Shown: positions 7,087 to 15,182 of the stretch, piece by piece
Position numbering within the stretch: the first letter of the stretch is position 1
How the letters are laid out: each line of letters begins with the position of its first letter
Assembly: GCA_003451675.1 (NCBI GenBank)
Contig: DMCY01000051.1
Span: 1 to 26,895, forward strand
DNA length: 26,895 bases
Source: Candidatus Atribacteria bacterium
GTDB taxonomy: Bacteria > Atribacterota > JS1 > SB-45 > 34-128
Direction: 5' to 3'
Notes under the pieces: generated by a model
What the model was told of the DNA's origin: nothing
What the model saw: only the letters and a program-made list of their open reading frames with translations
The model's database searches: none
Translations under genes and position numbers: made by a program

Positions 7087-8049
7087 ATGACAGGTGATAT
7101 ATTAAAATATTTAGGAGAGAAAGAATACATTTCCGGTGAAGTTCTGGCCCAAAAATTAGGTTTCTCCCGGGTGGCAGTTTGGAAGCAAATACAAAAACTA
7201 AAGGACATGGGATATAAAATAATATCTGACCAAAACCTGGGCTACTGCCTGGTTTCCCGCCCCGACCTTTTACTCCCCCAAGAAATTCAAAGAGGATTAT
7301 TCACAGACTATATCGGCAAAAAAATATACTATTTTCCAGAATTAAAATCTACCAATATAATTGCTAAAGAGAAAGCTTTGCATAGAGCAGAAGGAATAAA
7401 CGAAGGCACATTGATTATTGCTGAAAGGCAGAGTGCAGGGAAGGGGAGATTGGGCCGGGAATGGTTTTCACCTGTCGGAGGTATCTGGCTTTCCATAATA
7501 TTATATCCTCAACTTCCTCCTTCTTATATCCCGAGAATAACTTTAATGACTGCAGTAGCGGTAGTGAAGGCTATCAAGATGTGCACCCAGATTAGACCTC
7601 AAATAAAATGGCCTAATGATATATTAATAAATGAAAAAAAAGTATGTGGAATACTAACTGAAATGAGTGCTGAGTTGGATATAATAAATTGGCTAGTAGT
7701 GGGAATAGGTATAAATGTGAATATAGATCATCGGAAGTTTCCTGAAGATATTCAAGAAAATACAATTTCTTTAAAAGAAGTTTTAGGCAAAGAGGTTTTG
7801 CGGGTTAAGTTAGGGCAGACATTTTTACAGGAATTTGAAAAGTATTACGAAAGTTTAAAAAGAAGAGAATTTTCTTCTATTTTAAAGGAATGGAAACTAT
7901 ACTCCTATACTCTGGGGAGAAAGATAAGAGTAGATATGGGAGAGAGAATTATTACAGGAGAAGCAGTAAACATAAACGAAGAAGGAGTATTGATTCTAAA
8001 AAAAGAAGATGGTGAACTGGTAGAAATAATTTCAGGAACTATCGTTTAA
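7087..8049 (+). CDS. birA: Bifunctional biotin ligase / biotin operon repressor
   Basis: BirA activates biotin to biotinyl-AMP, attaches it to carboxylase or decarboxylase lysines, and as holo-repressor dimer binds biotin operators. The 320 residues contain a winged helix at 1-60 (GFSRVAVWKQIQKLKDMGY is the recognition segment), the biotin-AMP loop GKGRLGREW at 118-126, KWPNDIL at 174-180 and the conserved EKKVCGILTE block, then an SH3-like C-terminal domain. The start ATG is in the usual family position. A matching operator overlaps the promoter of the next gene, bioY, so the regulatory circuit is visible in the window. No biotin synthesis gene is present here. Confidence 0.96.
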   Translation: MTGDILKYLGEKEYISGEVLAQKLGFSRVAVWKQIQKLKDMGYKIISDQNLGYCLVSRPDLLLPQEIQRGLFTDYIGKKIYYFPELKSTNIIAKEKALHRAEGINEGTLIIAERQSAGKGRLGREWFSPVGGIWLSIILYPQLPPSYIPRITLMTAVAVVKAIKMCTQIRPQIKWPNDILINEKKVCGILTEMSAELDIINWLVVGIGINVNIDHRKFPEDIQENTISLKEVLGKEVLRVKLGQTFLQEFEKYYESLKRREFSSILKEWKLYSYTLGRKIRVDMGERIITGEAVNINEEGVLILKKEDGELVEIISGTIV

Positions 8050-8056
8050 TTTTTTT

Positions 8057-8100
8057 TTGACATTATCGTTAACTTAAGATATTATTTTGGTTAACAATAA
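8057..8100 (+). promoter_or_regulatory. bioY promoter with overlapping BirA operator
   Basis: The promoter is TTGACA (8057-8062), a 17-base spacer, and TATTAT (8080-8085). Over it lies a dyad: TTATCGTTAAC (8063-8073) and GTTAACAATAA (8090-8100), 10 of 11 positions symmetric with 16 bases between arms. This matches the Gram-positive-type BirA box (TTGTTAAC-N14-16-GTTAACAA). Holo-BirA bound here would block RNA polymerase, shutting biotin uptake when biotin is plentiful. Confidence 0.9.
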
Positions 8101-8127
8101 TTTAGCAGAAAATCGGAGGATTTAAGA

Positions 8128-8661
8128 ATGTCAAAAATAAATATTCGTCAAATGACTTTAATCTCTTTGTTTGCTGCCTTAACTGCAGTAGGAGCATTCA
8201 TTTCAATTCCCCTTTATCCCGTCCCTCTCACTTTACAGACTTTATTTACTCTTCTTGCTGGTATGACCCTGGGAAGCATTATGGCAACGTCAAGCCAAAT
8301 AATCTATGTGATGTTGGGAGTTATAGGTCTACCAGTTTTTGCCGGTTTTAAGGCTGGGATAGGCATTTTATTTGGACCAACCGGGGGATTTTTATTTGGA
8401 TTTATAATTTGTGCTTTTATTGTTGGAAAGATAATGGAATTGAAAAATGAAAAAAATATTTTTTATTATTTTCTGGCAGGTATAATAGGAACTATAATTC
8501 TATATATTATAGGCATAACTCAATTATCTTTGGTCACAGGGATAGGAATAAAAAAAGCAATAGCAGTCGGTATGCTGCCTTTTTTACCCGGAGATATTTT
8601 AAAAATAATTGCCGCTTCCTTCATTGCCAGTAAATTAAAACCAACAATAGAATTAAAATAA
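8128..8661 (+). CDS. bioY: Biotin transporter BioY (ECF S component)
   Basis: BioY is the substrate-binding membrane subunit of biotin ECF transporters. The 177-residue protein has about six hydrophobic segments. The family signature is present: AALTAVGAFISIPL with PVPLTLQTLFTLLAG, LGVIGLPVFAGF and GPTGGFLFGF, then FLPGDILKI near the C-terminus. AATCGGAGGA upstream gives a good ribosome site for ATG 8128. The energy-coupling genes (ecfA, ecfT) are not in this window, so it either shares a housekeeping ECF module elsewhere or works alone. Transcription should be controlled by BirA through the operator upstream. Confidence 0.97.
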   Translation: MSKINIRQMTLISLFAALTAVGAFISIPLYPVPLTLQTLFTLLAGMTLGSIMATSSQIIYVMLGVIGLPVFAGFKAGIGILFGPTGGFLFGFIICAFIVGKIMELKNEKNIFYYFLAGIIGTIILYIIGITQLSLVTGIGIKKAIAVGMLPFLPGDILKIIAASFIASKLKPTIELK

Positions 8662-8811
8662 CTATACCAATAAAAACAAAATGAAAAGTTAGTGTAAACT
8701 TTAGTGTGGTAGTTTGATAAAAAAATGTTTAGTACTTTTCTTTTTCTATATTTCCGCAATATGCAATACGAATTAATAAAAAAATAAGTAGCCTCGACTA
8801 ATTGATTATGA

Positions 8812-8817
8812 TATAAT
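8812..8817 (+). promoter_or_regulatory. -10 box of tRNA-Pro
   Basis: A perfect TATAAT sits 15 bases before the mature tRNA 5' end. No good -35 box at the right spacing was seen. Confidence 0.5.
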
Positions 8818-8831
8818 TCAATTGTGTTTTT

Positions 8832-8909
<78 letters not shown>

Positions 8910-8934
8910 GTTGAAAAATTTAAAAAAAATTTAA

Positions 8935-8997
8935 AAAAACATTAGAATGGGAATAAAATATTTTTCAAAATGTCTTTTCCTTCACTCTAATGTTTTT
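8935..8997 (+). terminator. Bidirectional terminator-like hairpin between tRNA-Pro and acr3
   Basis: AAAAACATTAGAATG (8935-8949) pairs with CACTCTAATGTTTTT (8983-8997), 14 of 15 positions, with a 33-base AT-rich loop. It separates convergent transcription from the tRNA and from the minus-strand arsenic operon. Confidence 0.6.
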
Positions 8998-9069
8998 GAG
9001 CTCTATTTTATAGCAAAGAAATTTGTCTTTTTTCTTTTTTAACCTTCTCAAATTTTACTTGCTTTTACT

Positions 9070-10254
9070 TTACTTCCACTGAACTTCCACTGAGAAAAAA
9101 TGTTTTGTTCTTTTACATACAGAAACAAGCATTAACATTACTGGAACTTCAATTAAGACTCCTATCACTGTGGCTAATGCAGCACCAGAAGATAAGCCAA
9201 AAATCATTACAGCCGTGGCAATGGCTACCTCGAAATGATTGCTTGCCCCTATCAGTGCAGAAGGAGCAGCATCTTCATAATTAAGTTTCAGCAGTTTTGC
9301 TAACCCGTAGGTGAGAAAAAAAATTAGGTTGGTTTGAATAAAAAGTGGAATGGCTATCCATAAGATAGTGAGAGGTTTAGATAAAATAATCTCACCCTTA
9401 AAGGAAAAAAGTAAGATTAGAGTAAATAATAGTGCAACTATCGATACAGGGGTAAGTAGATGTAAAAAATTGTCCTTAAACCACTTCTCGCCTTTTGCTT
9501 TTATTATCCATTTTCTGGAAAAATAACTAGCCACTAAGGGCAAAGCAACATAAATACTTATAGAAAGTAAGAGTGCTTGCCAGGGGACTGGTAATTTCCC
9601 TACCCCGAGTAAAAATCCACCAAGTGGTCCATAAAGGAAAAGCATAGTTATAGAATTGATTGCTACCATAACTAGAGTATGCCCATCATTACCTTTAGCT
9701 AAATAACCCCAGACAAGTACCATTGCTGTACAAGGAGCAATTCCTAAAAGAATACATCCGGCAAGAAAACTTCTCCACAGAGGGATTTGAAGCATCTTCA
9801 AGCCACTATCTATTACTACTGTTCCTGCTCCATGAATGGTTCCTACTGGCCAATCTGCTCCAGGTGGAAGTTTTATTAAATCCATTACCTCACTTCCAAT
9901 AAAATTTTTAAAAAGAAAACCTAAAAAAAAGATAGATATAGCATACATGGTAAAAGGTTTTATTGCCCAGTTAGCAAATAATGTCAGTCCAACCGGTTTA
10001 ATGGATTTTCCTGCTTTTAACACTTCTCCAAAGTCAATCTTTACCATAATCGGATACATCATAAAAAATAGGCAGATTGCAATCGGAATAGAGACAACCG
10101 GCGCCTCACCAATATAAATGGCTAATCCGTCAAGATATTTTGCTACCCCGGGAATAATCTTACCAAAAATAATTCCAATAACAATACATAGTAAGACCCA
10201 TACCGTTAGATATTTTTCAAAAACATTTAGGCCTCCATTTTTTTCTTTAACCAT
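9070..10254 (-). CDS. acr3: ACR3-type arsenite efflux transporter
   Basis: It exports arsenite across the cytoplasmic membrane. The 394-residue protein has about ten hydrophobic segments and the ACR3 hallmark [15 protein letters not shown] with the essential Cys175, plus NWAIKPF near residues 95-101 and the [11 protein letters not shown] segment near the C-terminus. The loop between the third and fourth membrane segments (about residues 120-160) seems longer than in typical 350-residue ACR3 proteins. The ATG (complement 10252-10254) follows AAAGGAGAT at good spacing. It is the last gene of a minus-strand operon, 13 bases after the decayed ccdA. arsC and arsR are not present in the window. Confidence 0.95.
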   Translation of the reverse strand: MVKEKNGGLNVFEKYLTVWVLLCIVIGIIFGKIIPGVAKYLDGLAIYIGEAPVVSIPIAICLFFMMYPIMVKIDFGEVLKAGKSIKPVGLTLFANWAIKPFTMYAISIFFLGFLFKNFIGSEVMDLIKLPPGADWPVGTIHGAGTVVIDSGLKMLQIPLWRSFLAGCILLGIAPCTAMVLVWGYLAKGNDGHTLVMVAINSITMLFLYGPLGGFLLGVGKLPVPWQALLLSISIYVALPLVASYFSRKWIIKAKGEKWFKDNFLHLLTPVSIVALLFTLILLFSFKGEIILSKPLTILWIAIPLFIQTNLIFFLTYGLAKLLKLNYEDAAPSALIGASNHFEVAIATAVMIFGLSSGAALATVIGVLIEVPVMLMLVSVCKRTKHFFSVEVQWK

Positions 10255-10267
10255 AGGTAATCTCCTT

Positions 10268-10631
10268 TCAAATATTCCAAATTAAATATATTCCGCCTAA
10301 AATTATTAGAACACCGCATATCTTTTTGATGACCCCCCCCTCGAGAACTTTCATTCCAATTGAGATAAATTTGAATAATTTCGGTAAAAGTGCCAGCAAA
10401 AATGATAACCGAACAATGACCAATACCATAAAAAAGCAGAAGTAAAACTCCATAGTAAAACCGTGTTGTTGATAATGTAAATACAATACCTAACATCGGT
10501 GCCATATAAGCAAAGGAGCAGGGACCAAGGGCAATACCAAAAATAAGGCCTAATCCAAAAGCTGCCAACGATCCTTTTTTTTGAAAAGATGGTTGATTAA
10601 ATTTTTCCAGGAAAGGTAAGGGAATAATTTC
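10268..10631 (-). pseudogene. ccdA remnant: N-terminus lost and frameshift at a G8 tract
   Basis: The minus strand encodes the C-terminal half of a CcdA/DsbD-type membrane thiol:disulfide carrier. One frame reads IPLPFLEKFNQPSF and then FGIALGPCSFAYMAPMLG, YGIGHCSVIIFAGT and IYLNWNES. The family ending [19 protein letters not shown] continues in another frame. The switch falls at a run of eight G (C8 on the plus strand, 10333-10340); seven G would restore one frame through to the TGA at 10268. Upstream the frame meets a TAA at 10632-10634, overlapping the end of the CDF gene, so roughly 110 N-terminal residues with the first redox Cys are missing. It is therefore inactive as it stands. A sequencing error could explain the G8 but not the missing half. 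Confidence 0.85.
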
Positions 10632-10635
10632 TTAT

Positions 10636-11538
10636 TTACCGATGATTTTTTATAATCTCTTTATCCTTGCAAGTATTGTATTCTATTTGAATTGTGGTAT
10701 GATTTATGCCAAATTCATTAAATAATATTGAACTGATATTACTTCGTAGTTTTTCAGCTTTACTTAAATTTATATCTTTTTTAACATTTATATGACCTTC
10801 AAAAAGAAATTCTTTATCGTTTGCCTGCCAAATATGAACATGGTGTAAATTATCTACTTCAGGAATTTCTTCTACTATTTCTTTAATTTTTAAAATATCA
10901 ATGTTAGCCGGGGTTTTTTCCATTAAAATATTTGTACTCTTTTTAAAAATATCAAATCCCTCTTTTAAAACATAAGCACCTATAGCAAAAGTCAAAATAG
11001 GGTCGACTATGGTTATATTAAAATAATATATTAATATTCCACCGATGATTACTCCTAAAGAAGAAAGAGAATCTGAAAATAAGTGTATATAAGCAGACCT
11101 GATATTAATATTATCTTTTGAGCCAGATTTTAACAAAAATACAGAAATTGTATTTGCAGCAAGCCCGACAAGTGCAACAGCAATCATAATTCTACTTTCT
11201 ATATTCTGAGGATCTTGTATTCTTAAATAGGCTTCTCTAAATAAGAAAAAAGATATTATTATAAGGAAAGAAGAATTAAATAAGGCAGCTAAAATTTCTG
11301 CTCTTTTATAACCAAAGGTATTTTTTAAAGTATTTTCTCTTTTACTTAATCTTAAGGCAATAAAAGTTACAATTACGGAAATTCCATCACTAAAATTGTG
11401 AAGGGCGTCTGATAAAAGAGAAAGGCTTCCCGATAATAAACCACCTATTACCTCTACCAGAGTAATTATAAAATTTAATACCATAGTAATTATTAAATTT
11501 TTTTCTTTAAAATGATTATGCGTATGGTTATGTCTCAT
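10636..11538 (-). CDS. CDF family divalent cation efflux transporter
   Basis: A cation diffusion facilitator exporting zinc, cadmium or a related divalent metal in exchange for protons. The 300 residues have a His-rich N-terminus (MRHNHTHNHF), six hydrophobic segments, the TM2 site SDALHNFSD (D44, H47, D51), the TM5 site SAYIHLFSDSLSS, and a cytoplasmic C-terminal domain with HHVHIW. The ATG follows GAGGAAAT. Its 3' end runs straight into the ccdA remnant, with the stops only a base apart, as if this gene arrived by a rearrangement that removed the ccdA N-terminus. CDF genes are not usual members of the permease-thioredoxin-CcdA-ACR3 cluster. Confidence 0.93.
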   Translation of the reverse strand: MRHNHTHNHFKEKNLIITMVLNFIITLVEVIGGLLSGSLSLLSDALHNFSDGISVIVTFIALRLSKRENTLKNTFGYKRAEILAALFNSSFLIIISFFLFREAYLRIQDPQNIESRIMIAVALVGLAANTISVFLLKSGSKDNINIRSAYIHLFSDSLSSLGVIIGGILIYYFNITIVDPILTFAIGAYVLKEGFDIFKKSTNILMEKTPANIDILKIKEIVEEIPEVDNLHHVHIWQANDKEFLFEGHINVKKDINLSKAEKLRSNISSILFNEFGINHTTIQIEYNTCKDKEIIKNHR

Positions 11539-11611
11539 TAAATTTCCTCAATGTTTTTACTTTGTCACAAATTACTTTTTACGACTTATTAAAATTACGA
11601 TTTATTTTTAG

Positions 11612-11779
11612 TTAACAAGGACAGCAGGAACATCCTGAATTTTTATCATCTTTGGCATCATCATCTTTTTGTTCCCCTTTAAATGATAGGTCTTTTATTA
11701 ATTTTATTACTTATTTTAGATTATTTCCACAGTTAGATGAGAAAATAATAAAGTAAGCCAGTCTTGAAATTGCTGTCAT
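11612..11779 (-). pseudogene. Short interrupted ORF with a Cys-rich tail
   Basis: An ATG overlaps the ferredoxin stop (ATGA). It opens 22 codons starting MTAISRLAYF, then a TAA at codon 23, and the same frame continues for 32 codons (VIKLIKDLSFKGEQ...) to end in the Cys-rich GCSCCPC. Taken together it would be a 55-residue peptide with one in-frame TAA. The Asp/Lys-rich run before the Cys tail looks like a metal- or metalloid-binding end. I do not recognise the family. It may be a recently broken small gene, or the second part may be the debris of a longer protein. The ATGA overlap suggests it was once translationally coupled. Confidence 0.4.
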
Positions 11780-12114
11780 TGTTTTCTTTTTTCAAGTTCC
11801 TTTTTAGATAGTACCAATACTTTCCTCTTTTTAATTAAATCTTTTACATATTGTGGATCTGGGAAACTTATTGCATCATAAATACACCAGACCTGACATG
11901 AAGTACATCCAACCATACATTGTAGTGGCCGAGCAACGACCGCCTTTTTCTTCTCCCAATCATAATCAAAAATATTTCTCCCACAACTGGTAACACACAT
12001 CCCACATCCAACACACTTACTATTATCAACTGTTGGATTCCAGTTTATTTCTTCCCTTGGTATGCCTTTCCACTTAGCAAATTTCTCATCCAATTTTACC
12101 TGTCTTTCGATCAC
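11776..12114 (-). CDS. Dicluster 4Fe-4S ferredoxin of the arsenic cluster
   Basis: A 112-residue soluble electron carrier. Two four-Cys motifs are seen: C34, C37, C40, C44 (CVGCGMCVTSC) and C66, C70, C73, C77 (CMVGCTSCQVWC). The second has C-x3-C spacing at its start, as I recall for ferredoxin-like proteins beside ACR3 and permease genes. Each set can hold one [4Fe-4S] cluster. The N-terminal INWNPTVDNSKC lead-in and the basic helical tail are typical of the group. It probably feeds electrons to a thiol or arsenate reduction step, but no partner enzyme is encoded next to it. The ATG follows a weak AGGAGAAT. Confidence 0.85.
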   Translation of the reverse strand: MIERQVKLDEKFAKWKGIPREEINWNPTVDNSKCVGCGMCVTSCGRNIFDYDWEKKKAVVARPLQCMVGCTSCQVWCIYDAISFPDPQYVKDLIKKRKVLVLSKKELEKRKQ

Positions 12115-12243
12115 TTTTATTCTCCTATTACTTTATTGTTTTCTACTTCAGGATTTACAGCGTAGATAATCAATTACCCACTCGCTAATTAACCGTAAAA
12201 AAAATGGCTTCCTTTATTTTTTATTTTCGTCTCTCCTTTATTC

Positions 12244-12483
12244 TTATTTCCTGTCTTTTACCCACTCAATAATTTCTTCTTTACTGGGTATTTTGCCCGC
12301 TGCCTTTACATCTCCATCAATGACTAAGGCAGGAGTCACCATAACGCCGTAATCGATAATTTTGTTGATTTTTGTTATTTTAATAATTTTCGCTGAAACG
12401 CCAAGCTCATTGATGGCTTCCTCTACAAGTTCGGTCAGTTTTTTACACTTTGGACAACCAGTTCCTAAAATTTCAATTTTCAT
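12244..12483 (-). CDS. Mini-thioredoxin (redox-active disulfide protein 2 type)
   Basis: A 79-residue thioredoxin/glutaredoxin-fold protein with the redox pair C10-P-K-C13 in GTGCPKCKKL and the cis-Pro in VMVTPALVIDG. The compact size and start are those of the MTH895-like family, often encoded beside DUF318 permeases and CcdA. It probably reduces a metal-binding or disulfide partner of the permease. It starts 38 bases after the permease ends, with GAGGGA upstream. With ccdA decayed, its membrane electron source is missing from this locus. Confidence 0.9.
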   Translation of the reverse strand: MKIEILGTGCPKCKKLTELVEEAINELGVSAKIIKITKINKIIDYGVMVTPALVIDGDVKAAGKIPSKEEIIEWVKDRK

Positions 12484-12521
12484 ACTAAATCCCTCTTTTC
12501 ATCTTTATTTTATATATATTT

Positions 12522-13694
12522 TTAAAAAAAATGGCCAAAAATCATTCCGCTAAAGGTAGCCATAACTACCACCAAAAAGATAAATACCAAAGTTTTTTTA
12601 GTTCCTATAATGCTTCTGATAACTAACATATTTGGCAGGCTTAAGGCCGGACCAGCCAGTAAAAGAGCTAACGCCGGGCCTTTACCCATACCTGCTCCTA
12701 ACAATCCTTGCAAGATGGGAATCTCAGTAAGGGTAGCAAAATACATCAAAGCTCCGACTACCGAGGCAAATAGATTTGACCACAAGCTATTTCCGCCAAC
12801 TAAATTTTCAATCCAAATTTTTGGTATCAATGCTTCACTTCCCGGTCTCCCTAATAAAAAACCGGCTACTAAAACTCCTCCTAATAAAAGAGGCAATATT
12901 TGTTCAGCGAAACCCCAGCTTGATTTTACCCATTGAATTCGTTCTTCTTTATTAAACCACTTAATAACTATCCAGGACAAAATAATTAAAAGAATACCAG
13001 TTATAAACCACTTAAAATTATAAATTGTTTGCCAAATTTTAATTGACTCATCTTTTCCCCAATTAGCAAAAATTAATATCCCTATCATAATTGCAAAATA
13101 AAATGCTGTCTGCCATAGAGGCCTATCATCTTGCTCTACCTTCCCCATAGTTAAATCTTTGTTGGAATTTATATTCCTCTTTTTTTCGTCCTTAATAAAA
13201 ATAAAATGCATAGATAGTCCGATAATTACGGAAAAAATAATAGCACCAATGGCACGGGCTACGCCTAACTCAAATCCCAAAACGCGCGCAGTTAAGATAA
13301 TAGCCAATACATTAATAGCTGGTCCGGAATAAAGAAAGGCGGTTGCTGGTCCTATTCCTGCGCCGCGTTTATAAATTCCAGCAAAAAGCGGTAAAACCGT
13401 ACAGGAACAAACTGCTAATATGGTGCCAGAAACAGAGGCGACAGTATAACTTAAAAATTTATTCGCGCCTGCTCCAAAATATTTTATGACATTTTCTTGG
13501 CTGATAAAATTAGCAATTGCCCCGGCAATAAAAAAAGCGGGAATCAAACACAATAATACATGTTGACGGGCATAATCTTGCGCCATTAATAAGGATTCCA
13601 TTAGGGCATTCGGTATCTTGAAACTACTAAACGGCATAAAATAAAAAAACATAAATACGACGACTATAATGAAAATTTTTGTTTTTTCTTTCAT
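12522..13694 (-). CDS. DUF318/ArsP-type permease
   Basis: An integral membrane protein of 390 residues with about ten hydrophobic segments in two repeats. Repeat 1 carries AVCSCTVLPLFAGIYKRGAG followed by PATAFLYSGPAINVLAI. Repeat 2 carries TLTEIPILQGLLGAGMGKGP and ALLLAGPALSLPNML. This pattern defines the DUF318 (YraQ/ArsP) permeases; characterised ArsP members export trivalent organoarsenicals. The CSC pair at the first repeat could bind the metalloid. It is the first gene of the operon, behind a strong promoter. The AAAGGAG is 15 bases from the ATG, longer than ideal, and no nearer alternative start is seen. Confidence 0.9.
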   Translation of the reverse strand: MKEKTKIFIIVVVFMFFYFMPFSSFKIPNALMESLLMAQDYARQHVLLCLIPAFFIAGAIANFISQENVIKYFGAGANKFLSYTVASVSGTILAVCSCTVLPLFAGIYKRGAGIGPATAFLYSGPAINVLAIILTARVLGFELGVARAIGAIIFSVIIGLSMHFIFIKDEKKRNINSNKDLTMGKVEQDDRPLWQTAFYFAIMIGILIFANWGKDESIKIWQTIYNFKWFITGILLIILSWIVIKWFNKEERIQWVKSSWGFAEQILPLLLGGVLVAGFLLGRPGSEALIPKIWIENLVGGNSLWSNLFASVVGALMYFATLTEIPILQGLLGAGMGKGPALALLLAGPALSLPNMLVIRSIIGTKKTLVFIFLVVVMATFSGMIFGHFF

Positions 13695-13722
13695 TGCTTT
13701 TTCTTAATACTCCTTTTAGATT

Positions 13723-13760
13723 AATATGAATATATTATCATATAAACATATTATTGTCAA
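13723..13760 (-). promoter_or_regulatory. Promoter and ArsR-type dyad for the permease operon
   Basis: On the minus strand a TTGACA (13755-13760) and a TAATAT (13732-13737) are 17 bases apart. A dyad of AATATG (13723-13728) and CATATT (13747-13752) spans the spacer, the -10 and the start region. ArsR/SmtB repressors bind AT-rich dyads of this style. No arsR gene is in the window, so the regulator must be elsewhere or the resemblance is coincidental. Confidence 0.65.
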
Positions 13761-13787
13761 TATATTACATGTATATTACATATAAAA

Positions 13788-13832
13788 ACCAAAAACTTTT
13801 ATATAAAAAGAGGATTTTTACTTATTTTGTAG
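13788..13832 (+). repeat. 45-bp direct repeat, left copy
   Basis: It runs from ACCAAAAACTTTTATATAAA to TTATTTTGTAG and is repeated in the same orientation at 16395-16439 with one mismatch (A to G, just before CTTATTTTG). The central GAGGATTTTT..TTTTGT part belongs to the element family also seen at 1801 and 19266. The two copies bracket three genes. Confidence 0.9.
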
Positions 13833-13936
13833 TAAAGATAAAGTAAGATATGGATTAATTAATTTAGTAGAAATACATCCCACAGAAGGAAATAACGAGT
13901 AGAAGGATAATATAAGGAAGGAAGGTGTTGAGAGTG

Positions 13937-14374
13937 ATGGATGAAGATAAAAAATTAATTGCTTATTGCGGACTTTATTGTGGAGATTGTGTTAATTACA
14001 AAGGAGAAATTGCAGATTTAGCCCGAGATTTGAGGAAAAAATTAAGACAAGAAAAGTTTAATCGAGTTTCTAAAGGATTATCCAAATACTTTAAGGAATT
14101 TAAAGATTATGAAAAGTGTTATGCGACTTTAGGGGCCATGGTTAGATTACGCTGTAGTAGAGTTTGTAGAGACGGAGGCGGACCTCCATTTTGCAATATC
14201 AGAAAATGTTGCAAAAAAAAGAACATTCAAGGCTGCTGGGAATGTGAGGAATTTGAAACTTGTAGCAAATTAGATTTCTTAAAACTGATTCATGAAGATG
14301 CTCATCTAAAAAATTTAAGGAAAATCAAAAAACAAGGAAGCGATAAATTTCTTTCCGGAAAAAGATATTGGTAA
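13937..14374 (+). CDS. DUF3795 family Cys-rich protein
   Basis: A protein of 145 residues. The N-terminus LIAYCGLYCGDCVNYKG is the DUF3795 hallmark, and more Cys pairs follow: CSRVC, CNIRKCCKKK, CWECEEFETC. Such proteins are thought to bind a metal or an Fe-S cluster, but no activity is established. The start is ambiguous: ATG 13937 is used, while GTG 13925 and TTG 13928 are in frame and the AGGAAGGAAGG site favours one of these upstream codons by spacing. It lies inside the segment bounded by the 45-bp direct repeats and is followed by a 120-base gap before the AlkD gene. Confidence 0.85.
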   Translation: MDEDKKLIAYCGLYCGDCVNYKGEIADLARDLRKKLRQEKFNRVSKGLSKYFKEFKDYEKCYATLGAMVRLRCSRVCRDGGGPPFCNIRKCCKKKNIQGCWECEEFETCSKLDFLKLIHEDAHLKNLRKIKKQGSDKFLSGKRYW

Positions 14375-14495
14375 AATAATTAATAATTAAAGTTGCAGTT
14401 ATTAAATCCAGTTAATAAATAGGTGCTTGTTCCTATTATTCCAAAGACAATACTGCGGCAACCAGTGGAAGAAAGAACATAAAAAGGTAGAAAAA

Positions 14496-15182
14496 ATGAA
14501 ATATGAGAACATCCTTAAAAAACTAAAGACCTTATCTAATCCCCAGGCAGTAGAGGGTATGGCACGGTTTGGTATTAGTCCGAAAAGTACTTACGGAGTT
14601 TCTATTCCAAACTTGAGGAAAATAGCAAAAGAAATTGAAAGGGATCACTCTCTTGCTCAACAACTTTGGGATTCAGGCATTCATGAAGCGCGCATATTAG
14701 CGAGTATGATTGACGAACCGAATCAGGTGACAAAAAGACAAATGGACGCGTGGATAAGGGATTTTGACTCGTGGGATGTATGCGATCAGTGTTGCATGAA
14801 TTTGTTTGATAAAACACCTTTTGTATGGGAGAAGGCAATAGAGTGGACAAATCGCGAAAAAGAATTTGAAAAGCGCGCTGGTTTTGCCTTGATGGCGTGT
14901 TTGGCATGGCACGACAAGGAATCGCTGGACAAAAAATTTTTGGTCTTACTGTCAGCGATAAAACGGGAGGCGGATGACGATAGAAACTATGTTAAAAAGG
15001 CGGTTAATTGGGCGTTAAGGAATATTGGAAAACGGAATTTAAATTTAAATAAGAAGGCAATTAAAACTGCAAAAGAGATTCAAAAAATGGATTCAAGAAG
15101 TGCAAAGTGGATTGCCTCTGATGCAATCCGGGAGTTAATGAGTGAAGCGGTTCAAGAAAGATTGCAAAAAAGAGGTAAATAA
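14496..15182 (+). CDS. AlkD-like DNA alkylation repair protein
   Basis: A HEAT-like repeat DNA glycosylase family, removing alkylated bases without base flipping in the characterised AlkD. The 228 residues include YGVSIPNLRKIAKEI, then SWDVCDQC (Trp93, Asp94, Asp97), matching the catalytic WDxxD region, and VNWALRNIGKRN near residues 168-179. The ATG at 14496 starts at the family's usual N-terminus; an upstream in-frame extension to 14427 has no such similarity. GC content and codons (GCGCGC, GGCGTG) look higher than in neighbouring genes, suggesting transfer. It ends 176 bases before the methyltransferase, the gap being a GC-rich spacer. Confidence 0.88.
   Translation: MKYENILKKLKTLSNPQAVEGMARFGISPKSTYGVSIPNLRKIAKEIERDHSLAQQLWDSGIHEARILASMIDEPNQVTKRQMDAWIRDFDSWDVCDQCCMNLFDKTPFVWEKAIEWTNREKEFEKRAGFALMACLAWHDKESLDKKFLVLLSAIKREADDDRNYVKKAVNWALRNIGKRNLNLNKKAIKTAKEIQKMDSRSAKWIASDAIRELMSEAVQERLQKRGK

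Noticed and set aside
14427..14495. In-frame upstream extension of the AlkD gene
   Set aside because: No family similarity, and ATG 14496 is at the normal N-terminus with a purine-rich site before it.
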